Below, piece after piece: positions 5,783 to 11,813 of a DNA stretch of 11,813 bases. Numbering within the stretch: position 1 is the stretch's first letter; every line of letters begins with the position of its first letter. The translations under genes and the position numbers were made by a program. The notes under the pieces were generated by a model. It was not told where the DNA came from. It saw only the letters and a list, made by a program, of their open reading frames with translations, and searched no databases. Source of the DNA: an uncultured Paracoccus sp. (lineage in GTDB: Bacteria > Pseudomonadota > Alphaproteobacteria > Rhodobacterales > Rhodobacteraceae); contig NZ_CAMIOH010000093.1 of NCBI RefSeq assembly GCF_946221145.1, positions 1-11,813 of the forward strand. Reading direction: 5' to 3'.

Positions 5783-8671
5783 ATGGCCGAACACAATCTG
5801 TTTCTGTTGTTTGCCTGCCTGCCCTTTGCGACCTCTCTTATCCTGCTGACCCTGCGACAGACCGCCCGCGGCGCTGCCACCTGGCTTTCGGGCATGTCGC
5901 TCTTGGCCGGGCTGGCGATCCTGGCGGGGTTCCTGCCCGACATCCGGGCCGGCGGCGTTCTGCGCGCCAGTTCCGAATGGGTGCCCTCGATCGGGATGAA
6001 CATGGCGCTGCGGATGGACGGGTTCGCCTGGCTGTTCGCCACGCTGGTCCTGTCGATCGGCGTGCTGGTGGTGATCTATGCCCGCTATTACATGGGGTCC
6101 GGCGACAGCCTGCCGCGGTTCTTTGCGCTGCTGATGGCCTTTACCGGGGCGATGCAGGGCATCCTGATTTCCGGCAACGTGCTGATGATGGTGGTTTTCT
6201 GGGAACTGACCTCGTTCATGTCGTTCCTGCTGATCGGTTTCTGGCACCAGGGGGCTGCGGCGCGCGACGGCGCGCGCACCGCGCTGACCATCACCGCGTT
6301 GGGCGGGCTGTGCCTGCTGGTGTCGATGCTGATGATCGGCCATGTCGTGGGCACCTATGACCTGGGGATCATCCTGCGGTCGGGTGACGCGATCCGTGCG
6401 CATCCCTGGTACGGCGCGATCCTGACGCTGTTCCTGCTGGGCGCCTTTACCAAATCCGCGCAGTTCCCGTTCCATTTCTGGCTGCCGGGCGCCATGGCCG
6501 CGCCGACGCCGGTGTCGGCCTTCCTGCATTCCGCGACCATGGTGAAGGCGGGCGTGTTCCTGCTGGTGCGCTTTTCCCCCGCCCTGGGCGGGACAGAAAC
6601 CTGGTTCTTCGTCGTCACCGGCATCGGCATGGTGACGCTGATCCTGGGGGCGGCCGTCGCACTGTACCGCCATGACCTCAAGGGGCTGCTGGCCTATTCC
6701 ACGATCAGCCATCTGGGCCTGATCACCGCGCTTGCCGGAATCGGCGGGCCGATGGCGATCCTGGCCGCGATCTTTCACATCTGCAACCACGCGGTCTTCA
6801 AGGCGTCGCTGTTCATGGCAGCAGGGATCATCGACCATGAAACCGGCACCCGCGACATGCGCCGCCTGTCGGGACTGTTCCGCCCGATGCCCTTCACCGC
6901 GACCCTGGCCATCGTCGCCGCCGCCGCCATGGCGGGTGTGCCGCTGCTGAACGGCTTCCTGTCCAAGGAGATGTTCCTGGCCGAGGCCGTGTACTGGCAC
7001 AACGGCACCTGGCTGGACGACGCCCTGCCCTATATGGCGGTGGTGGGCAGTTGCCTGTCGGTGGCCTATTCGCTGCGCTTCATCGCCACGGTGTTCTTTG
7101 GCCCGCAGGCCAACGACCTTCCCAAGGCGCCGCACGAGCCTGTCGCCTGGATGCGCCGCCCGGTGGAACTGCTGGTGCTGATCTGCCTGCTGGTCGGCAT
7201 CTTCCCGGCGCTGACGCTGGGCCCCATCGTCAATACCGCGGCCCAGGCCGTCGCCGGGGCCGAGACGCCCTATTACAAGATCGCCATCTGGCACGGCGTG
7301 AACGCCCCCCTGATGCTGAGCCTGATCGCCCTGGCGGTGGGCGGGCTGATCTATGTCTTCAGCGCGAAATCCATCGCTGCCGGTCCCGAAGGCCCGTTCC
7401 TGCTGCACCGCATTCGCGGCCAGCGGATCTATGACTGGCTGCTGTTCCGCCTGACCTGGCGCCTGCCGCGCCGTGCGCATGGGGCGATGTCCACCGAATC
7501 CCTGCAACCGCAGCTGCGCCTGCTGGTGCTGACCGCCATCGCGGTCGCGGTGGCGTCGCTGTGGGCGGGCCTGACCCTGGCGCAGGATCTGCGCCTGCGC
7601 GCCCCGAACCCGGCCTTTGCGCTGCTGTGGACGGTCGGTGCCGCCTGCGCCATCGGTGCGGCGTGGCAGGCCAAGTATCACCGCTTTGCCGCCCTGGTCC
7701 TGCTGGGTGGCGCGGGGATCGTGACCTGCCTGACCTTCGCCTGGTTCTCGTCCCCCGACCTGGCCGTGACGCAGCTGCTGGTCGAGATCGTGACGACCGT
7801 CCTGCTGCTGCTGGGCCTGCGCTGGCTGCCCAAGCGCCGGTCCGAGATTGCCGAGGACAAGCTGCTGCCCGCCAAGGTCCGGCGGGGCCGCGACCTGGTG
7901 ATCGCCCTTGTCGGCGGGTTCGGCGTCGCGGCCATCGCCTTTGCCGTGATGACCCGTCCGGTGGTCAGCAATGTCGGCGACTGGTTCCTGGGCAACGCCT
8001 ATTACGAAGGCGGCGGCACCAATGTGGTGAACGTGATCCTGGTCGATTTCCGCGCCTTCGACACGTTCGGCGAAATCGCGGTGCTGGCGATCGTGGGCCT
8101 GACCGTCTATGGCCTGCTGCGCCGCTTCCGCCCCGCGCCCGAAAGCGTCGAGGCCCCCTATCAGCAGACGGTGGACGACCGTCCGTCGCTGGACGATTAC
8201 CTGTACGTGCCGTCGGTCATCATGATCTGGATGTTCCCGATCCTGATCATGCTGTCGGGCTATTTCTTCTTCCGCGGCCACGATCTGCCGGGCGGGGGCT
8301 TTGCCGCCGGGGTGACCCTGGCCATCGCCTTCCTGATGCAATACATCGCCACCAATGTCCGTTGGGTCGAGGCGCGGATCACCGTGCTGCCGATCCGCTG
8401 GATGGGCTTTGGCCTCTTGGGCGCGGTCGCGACCGGGATGGGGGCCTGGCTGTTCGGCTATCCGTTCCTGACGGCCCATGCGCGCTATATCGACGTGCCG
8501 CTGGTCGGTCAGGTTCCGGCGGCCTCGGCGCTGCTGTTCGACATCGGCGTCTTTTCGACGGTTGTCGGTGCGGTCGTGCTGATGCTGGTCGCCATCGCCC
8601 ACCAGTCCCTGCGCGCCAGCCGGATGCGAGAGGCCGACGACATCCCCGCAACCAAGAAGGATGCCGCCTGA
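5783..8671 (+). CDS. mrpA: MrpA-MrpB fusion (PhaAB type), Na+(K+)/H+ antiporter large subunit
   Basis: A 962-aa polytopic membrane protein of the Mrp/Mnh/Pha antiporter, which expels Na+ or K+ in exchange for protons. Residues 1 to about 500 are NuoL-like. Conserved charged residues include E141 (FWELTSF), K224 and H230 (TKSAQFPFHFWLP), K255 (MVKAG), K300 (HDLKGLLAYSTISHLG) and H336/K340 (HAVFK). The middle part carries the MrpA-specific TQLLVEIV (E668) and VDFRAFDTFGE (D755, E764) motifs. From about 806 the protein is MrpB-like, with the GHDLPGGGFAAG motif at 832-843. MrpA and MrpB are separate genes in Bacillus; fusion is the normal alphaproteobacterial form. The ATG at 5783 follows a GGTGAAGGGA stretch, an acceptable Shine-Dalgarno about 10 nt away. 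The stop overlaps the mrpC start (TGATG). Whether Na+ or K+ is preferred cannot be read here. Confidence 0.95.
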   Translation: MAEHNLFLLFACLPFATSLILLTLRQTARGAATWLSGMSLLAGLAILAGFLPDIRAGGVLRASSEWVPSIGMNMALRMDGFAWLFATLVLSIGVLVVIYARYYMGSGDSLPRFFALLMAFTGAMQGILISGNVLMMVVFWELTSFMSFLLIGFWHQGAAARDGARTALTITALGGLCLLVSMLMIGHVVGTYDLGIILRSGDAIRAHPWYGAILTLFLLGAFTKSAQFPFHFWLPGAMAAPTPVSAFLHSATMVKAGVFLLVRFSPALGGTETWFFVVTGIGMVTLILGAAVALYRHDLKGLLAYSTISHLGLITALAGIGGPMAILAAIFHICNHAVFKASLFMAAGIIDHETGTRDMRRLSGLFRPMPFTATLAIVAAAAMAGVPLLNGFLSKEMFLAEAVYWHNGTWLDDALPYMAVVGSCLSVAYSLRFIATVFFGPQANDLPKAPHEPVAWMRRPVELLVLICLLVGIFPALTLGPIVNTAAQAVAGAETPYYKIAIWHGVNAPLMLSLIALAVGGLIYVFSAKSIAAGPEGPFLLHRIRGQRIYDWLLFRLTWRLPRRAHGAMSTESLQPQLRLLVLTAIAVAVASLWAGLTLAQDLRLRAPNPAFALLWTVGAACAIGAAWQAKYHRFAALVLLGGAGIVTCLTFAWFSSPDLAVTQLLVEIVTTVLLLLGLRWLPKRRSEIAEDKLLPAKVRRGRDLVIALVGGFGVAAIAFAVMTRPVVSNVGDWFLGNAYYEGGGTNVVNVILVDFRAFDTFGEIAVLAIVGLTVYGLLRRFRPAPESVEAPYQQTVDDRPSLDDYLYVPSVIMIWMFPILIMLSGYFFFRGHDLPGGGFAAGVTLAIAFLMQYIATNVRWVEARITVLPIRWMGFGLLGAVATGMGAWLFGYPFLTAHARYIDVPLVGQVPAASALLFDIGVFSTVVGAVVLMLVAIAHQSLRASRMREADDIPATKKDAA

Positions 8672-9021
8672 TGGAGATCATCCTGTCCGCCGCCATCGGC
8701 ATCCTGTCCGCATCGGGCATCTGGCTGCTGCTGCGTCCGCGCAGCTTTCAGGTCGTGATCGGGCTATGCCTGCTATCCTATGCCGTCAACCTGTTCATCT
8801 TCTCGATGGGCCGCCTAACGCCGGGTGCGCCGCCGATCATGCCCAAGGGGGGGTTCGTCGATCCGACCCGCTATGCCGATCCGCTGCCCCAGGCCCTGGT
8901 GCTGACCGCCATCGTGATCAGCTTTGCCACCACGGCGCTGTTCCTGGTGGTGATGATCGCGTCGCGCGGGATGACCGGCACCGACCACGTTGACGGGAAG
9001 GAGCGCAGCAGTGATCAGTGA
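8671..9021 (+). CDS. mrpC: MrpC, Na+(K+)/H+ antiporter subunit C (NuoK-like)
   Basis: A 116-aa small membrane protein related to NuoK, with three predicted hydrophobic segments near residues 3-21, 27-46 and 76-98. The loop and third helix carry the MrpC signature DPLPQALVLTAIVI (70-83). In the complex it sits between the MrpA and MrpD antiporter-like modules. Its ATG shares a base with the mrpA stop in a TGATG junction, and an AAGGA lies about 10 nt upstream, so translation is coupled. Its tail overlaps the mrpD start by 11 nt. The same frame stays open far upstream inside mrpA, but that part is a shadow of mrpA coding; the MrpC-like sequence begins at MEIILSAAIG. Confidence 0.95.
   Translation: MEIILSAAIGILSASGIWLLLRPRSFQVVIGLCLLSYAVNLFIFSMGRLTPGAPPIMPKGGFVDPTRYADPLPQALVLTAIVISFATTALFLVVMIASRGMTGTDHVDGKERSSDQ
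8998..9013 (+). promoter_or_regulatory. Shine-Dalgarno and GTG start of mrpD
   Basis: AAGGAG (8998-9003) stands 7 nt before GTG at 9011, inside the end of mrpC. This favours GTG 9011 over the in-frame TTG at 8990, which has no ribosome-binding site and would add seven residues absent from the family's usual start. Confidence 0.8.
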
Positions 9022-10651
9022 ACATCTCATCATCGCGCCGATCCTGATCCCCTTCGTGGTGGGGGCGCTGATGCTGCTGTATGACGACCGTCAGCGGCAG
9101 GCGAAATTCTGGCTGAGCGTGATCTCGGTCGCGGCGCAGCTGCTGATCGCGGTCGAACTGGTGGTCCGCGCCAAGACCGGCGGCGACATCGGCGACGCCG
9201 AAGGCATCAGCTTCTATCTGCTGGGCGACTGGGCCGCGCCCTTCGGGATCGTGCTGGTCCTGGACCGGCTGGCCGCGATGATGCTGGTGCTGACCGGGCT
9301 GCTGGCGATCCCGTCGCTGGTCTATGCCGGGGCGGGCTGGGCCAGGCAGGGGCCGCATTACTATTCGCTGTTCCAGTTCCTGCTGGTCGGCCTGAACGGC
9401 GCCTTCCTGACAGGCGACATCTTCAACCTGTTCGTGTTCTTTGAAATCCTGCTGGCGGCGTCCTATGGCCTGCTGCTGCATGGGTCGGGCCAGCTGCGGG
9501 TCCGGGCCGGGCTGCATTACATCGCGATCAACCTGGCGGCATCGCTGCTGTTCCTGATCGGGGTCGCGATGATCTATGGCGTCGCAGGCACGCTGAACAT
9601 GGCGCATCTGGCCAATCTGGTTTCCACGATGCCGGCCGAGGATCGGCCCCTGCTGCACGCGGGCGCGGCGATCCTGGCGGTGGCCTTCCTGGTCAAGGCC
9701 GGCAGCTGGCCGCTGAACTTCTGGCTGCCCACCGCCTATATGGCCGCCGCCGCGCCGGTGGGGGCGATGTTCGCGATCATGACCAAGGTCGGCGTCTATG
9801 CGATCCTGCGGCTGGCGATGCTGCTGTTCGGCGAAACAGGCGGCGCGTCGGCGGCGTTCGGGTCCAGCATCCTGATCATCCTGGGCATGATCACCGTCCT
9901 GTTCGGGCTGCTGGGCATCCTGGCCTCGCAGGGGCTGGGGCGGATGGCGGCGCATTCGGTGCTGATCTCGTCGGGGACGGTGCTGGGGATCACCGGCTTT
10001 GCCCTGGCGGGCGGCGGCGAGGCGATGCTGTCGGGTGCGCTGTATTACATGGTCGGATCGGTCCTGGCGACGGGCGCGCTGTTCCTGCTGATCGAGCCGA
10101 TGAACCGAGAGGATGGCGGCATCGCCGCAATGCTGGCCCTGACCGCCGATGCCTATGGCATCGACGAGGCCGAGGTGGACGAGGTGCCCGATATCGGCCT
10201 GGCGATCCCCGCGACGATGACGGTCCTGGGCATCTGCTTCGGGCTGTGCGTGCTGATGCTGGCCGGGCTGCCGCCGCTACCGGGCTTTATCGGCAAGATC
10301 GCTATGATCCAGCCGCTGATCGCGCAGACCGCGCTGCCCGCCGGGCTGGCCTGGGCCTTTGTCGCGCTGCTGATCCTGTCGGGCTTTGCCACATTGGTCG
10401 GCATGGCGCGGATCGGAATCCAGACCTTCTGGGCCAATGACGTGCCCCTGCCCCGGGTGCTGGCCCTGGAGATCGCCCCGATCATCGCCCTTCTGGTGGT
10501 GCTGTCGCTGATCAGCTTCCGGGCCGAGGCGATGCTGCGCTATACCAGCGGCACCGCCCATGCCCTGCATGACACGACGGCCTATGCCTATGGCGTCTTT
10601 GCCACGCCCCGGGCCGCAGACCGCCCCGCCAACGGCGAGGAACAGCCATGA
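9011..10651 (+). CDS. mrpD: MrpD, Na+(K+)/H+ antiporter subunit D (NuoM/NuoN-like)
   Basis: A 546-aa polytopic membrane protein of the proton-conducting antiporter family (NuoL/M/N, MrpA, MrpD), and the second ion-translocating module of the complex. Conserved charged residues in membrane segments include E145 in FVFFEILLAASYGL, K229 in FLVKAGSWPLNFWLP and K259 in IMTKVGVYAILR. PPLPGFIGKIAM (421-432) is the usual late motif with K429. An acidic loop at about 380-395 (DAYGIDEAEVDEVPD) precedes the last helices. Translation starts at GTG 9011, chosen for its Shine-Dalgarno, and overlaps mrpC by 11 nt. The end overlaps mrpE in an ATGA junction. The gene is complete and of normal length. Confidence 0.95.
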   Translation: MISEHLIIAPILIPFVVGALMLLYDDRQRQAKFWLSVISVAAQLLIAVELVVRAKTGGDIGDAEGISFYLLGDWAAPFGIVLVLDRLAAMMLVLTGLLAIPSLVYAGAGWARQGPHYYSLFQFLLVGLNGAFLTGDIFNLFVFFEILLAASYGLLLHGSGQLRVRAGLHYIAINLAASLLFLIGVAMIYGVAGTLNMAHLANLVSTMPAEDRPLLHAGAAILAVAFLVKAGSWPLNFWLPTAYMAAAAPVGAMFAIMTKVGVYAILRLAMLLFGETGGASAAFGSSILIILGMITVLFGLLGILASQGLGRMAAHSVLISSGTVLGITGFALAGGGEAMLSGALYYMVGSVLATGALFLLIEPMNREDGGIAAMLALTADAYGIDEAEVDEVPDIGLAIPATMTVLGICFGLCVLMLAGLPPLPGFIGKIAMIQPLIAQTALPAGLAWAFVALLILSGFATLVGMARIGIQTFWANDVPLPRVLALEIAPIIALLVVLSLISFRAEAMLRYTSGTAHALHDTTAYAYGVFATPRAADRPANGEEQP

Positions 10652-11133
10652 TCCGTCTCTTTCCCCATCCGGTCCTGTCCCTGTGCCTGATCGTCTTCTG
10701 GCTGATGCTGACGCGGTTTTCGCTGGGCTATCTGATCCTGGGCACCGCCCTGTCGCTGGTCGCGGGCTGGGCCTATTCGGCGCTGCATTCCGCCAGGCCC
10801 CGGCTGCGGCGGTGGCAGACCATCCCGCGGCTGGCCTGGACGCTTTTCGTGGACATCATCCGGTCGAATATCGCCATCACCCGCCTGCTGCTGACCGAAG
10901 GCCGCAGCGGCCGGAAGTCGGCCTTCATCAAGGTTCCCTTGAACGTCACCAATGCCAATGTCCTGGCCGTGCTGGCGATCATCCTGACCGCCACCCCCGG
11001 CACCGCCTGGGTCGAATACAGCACCGAGACCGGCATCCTGACCCTGCATATCTTCGACGCCTCCGAGGCGGATCATTACCACAAGATGATCAGCCAGACC
11101 TATGAACCCATGCTGATGGAGATCTTCGAATGA
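10648..11133 (+). CDS. mrpE: MrpE, Na+(K+)/H+ antiporter subunit E
   Basis: A 161-aa protein with an N-terminal pair of membrane segments (about residues 8-48), an amphipathic stretch and a soluble C-terminal half. The family-typical VPLNVTNANVLAVLA followed by LTATPGTAWVE (113-123) is present. MrpE is needed for assembly and activity of the antiporter, but its exact transport role in the family is unclear. The ATG overlaps the mrpD stop (ATGA) and is preceded by GAGG 7 nt upstream. The stop in turn overlaps mrpF by 4 nt. It is intact and of the usual length of about 160 aa. Confidence 0.94.
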   Translation: MIRLFPHPVLSLCLIVFWLMLTRFSLGYLILGTALSLVAGWAYSALHSARPRLRRWQTIPRLAWTLFVDIIRSNIAITRLLLTEGRSGRKSAFIKVPLNVTNANVLAVLAIILTATPGTAWVEYSTETGILTLHIFDASEADHYHKMISQTYEPMLMEIFE

Positions 11134-11411
11134 GCGAGACGATCCTGATCATTGCGCTTGGCTATGCCCAGATCGCCCTGGCGCTTGCGGGCTGCCTGGT
11201 CGGCACGCGGATCCTGCGCGGGCCGCGCGCCCAGGATCGGGTGCTGGCGCTTGATTCGCTGTATGTCTCGGTCATGCTGCTGTTCCTGGTCACCGGGATG
11301 CAGCTGGGCACCGCGTTCTTCTTCGAGGCCGCGATGGTCATTTCGATCATGGGCTTCGCGTCGTCGATCGCCCTGGCCAAGTTCCTGTTCCGGGGCGAGG
11401 TGATCGAATGA
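11130..11411 (+). CDS. mrpF: MrpF, Na+(K+)/H+ antiporter subunit F
   Basis: A 93-aa protein with three hydrophobic segments, at about residues 5-25, 43-60 and 63-86. The short cytoplasmic loop RGPRAQDRVLALD (30-42) is the MrpF hallmark, with conserved acidic D36 and D42. Start and stop both lie in ATGA overlaps, with mrpE and mrpG. A GGAG about 11 nt upstream of the ATG serves as a ribosome-binding site. Length matches the family (about 90-95 aa). Confidence 0.93.
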   Translation: MSETILIIALGYAQIALALAGCLVGTRILRGPRAQDRVLALDSLYVSVMLLFLVTGMQLGTAFFFEAAMVISIMGFASSIALAKFLFRGEVIE

Positions 11412-11797
11412 GCCCGCTCGAGACCGTTCCGCTGTGGCTTGCGATCCCGGTCGCGTTCTTCGTGGTGCTGGGGTCCACCCTGACCCTGATCGGGGCACTT
11501 GGATTCGCACGGTTGCAGTCCTTCTATGACCGGCTGCACGCGCCGACCCTGGCGACAAGCTGGGGCACCGGCGGGGTGATGATCGCATCGGCCCTGATGT
11601 TCAGCTTCATCGAAAAGCGGCCCATCGTCCATGAATTCGCGATCGGCTTCTGCATCGTGCTGACCACGCCGATCACGCTGATGATGCTGGGCCGCGCCGC
11701 CCTGGAACGCGACCGGGCCGAGGGGTCGGAGACCCTGCCCCCCGACATCCTGGCCCGCCCCGAACGCGAAGGCGACGACCCGCCCGCCCAGGGTTAG
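11408..11797 (+). CDS. mrpG: MrpG, Na+(K+)/H+ antiporter subunit G
   Basis: A 129-aa protein with three hydrophobic segments (about residues 10-34, 50-68 and 76-97) and a charged cytoplasmic tail rich in E, D, R and P (99-129). The MrpG signature GFARLQSFYDRLHAPTLATS lies at 32-51, followed by WGTGG. The ATG sits in an ATGA overlap with mrpF, with GAGG just upstream in GGCGAGGTGATCGA. The TAG stop at 11795-11797 ends the operon in the order AB-C-D-E-F-G; only 16 bases follow, so no terminator can be judged. Naming it PhaG or MnhG would be equivalent. Confidence 0.93.
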   Translation: MSPLETVPLWLAIPVAFFVVLGSTLTLIGALGFARLQSFYDRLHAPTLATSWGTGGVMIASALMFSFIEKRPIVHEFAIGFCIVLTTPITLMMLGRAALERDRAEGSETLPPDILARPEREGDDPPAQG

Positions 11798-11813
11798 GAA
11801 TGCGTGCCAGGGC

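Noticed and set aside
5645..8602. 985-codon open frame antisense to mrpA
   Set aside because: The translation is a low-complexity mix of H, Q, R, D and G with no domain. It mirrors the strong third-position GC bias of the real mrpA gene on the other strand, which removes stops from this frame.
8990..9010. TTG 8990 as the start of mrpD
   Set aside because: No ribosome-binding site precedes it, and the AAGGAG that would serve GTG 9011 would then lie inside the gene.
8918..9955. 345-codon open frame antisense to mrpC/mrpD
   Set aside because: Glutamine-, histidine- and arginine-rich shadow of the antiporter genes.

Overview
The window is high-GC bacterial DNA whose gene content and style point to an alphaproteobacterium of the Rhodobacterales, probably Paracoccus or a close relative. 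The main clues are the fused MrpA-MrpB antiporter subunit (the PhaAB arrangement of alphaproteobacteria), strong GC bias at third codon positions, and a CCCCCCGAGGATATTTTTG element between nrdE and nrdF of a kind I remember as common in Rhodobacteraceae genomes. The genus is inference. No tRNA, rRNA, CRISPR array, transposon or broken gene is visible.

Left part, minus strand (1-2858): a class Ib ribonucleotide reductase operon read as nrdH-nrdI-nrdE-nrdF, with nrdF running off the left edge after about ten codons. NrdH is the glutaredoxin-like electron donor, NrdI the flavodoxin-like activator of the metal-radical cofactor, NrdE the catalytic subunit and NrdF the radical subunit. nrdH, nrdI and nrdE are packed with a 7-bp gap and a 16-nt overlap. 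nrdE and nrdF are separated by 76 bp holding a GC-rich hairpin and the repeat-like element.

Divergent control region (2859-3237): 379 bp with no gene. It holds an 18-bp perfect palindrome in the presumed nrdH leader, a candidate nrdH promoter overlapped by an imperfect 25-bp inverted repeat, and, on the other side, a pair of 11-bp direct repeats exactly 22 bp apart in front of gbcA.

Middle, plus strand (3238-5554): a two-gene Rieske non-heme iron oxygenase system, an oxygenase closely resembling GbcA and a flavin/2Fe-2S reductase resembling GbcB. Such pairs oxidatively N-demethylate glycine betaine or related betaines such as stachydrine, yielding formaldehyde. The exact substrate cannot be fixed from this window.

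Right part, plus strand (5783-11797): a complete Mrp/Mnh/Pha-type multisubunit Na+(K+)/H+ antiporter operon in the order mrpAB(fused)-C-D-E-F-G, with every junction overlapping by 1 to 11 nt. A 228-bp gap separates it from gbcB and contains a strong hairpin with a perfect 10-bp stem.

The proteins belong to known systems. The less explained material lies in the two intergenic regions, where several symmetrical sequences look like regulator sites or RNA structures. Having betaine catabolism directly upstream of and co-oriented with a Na+/H+ antiporter fits an osmotic, salt or pH adaptation theme, but any joint regulation is inference.
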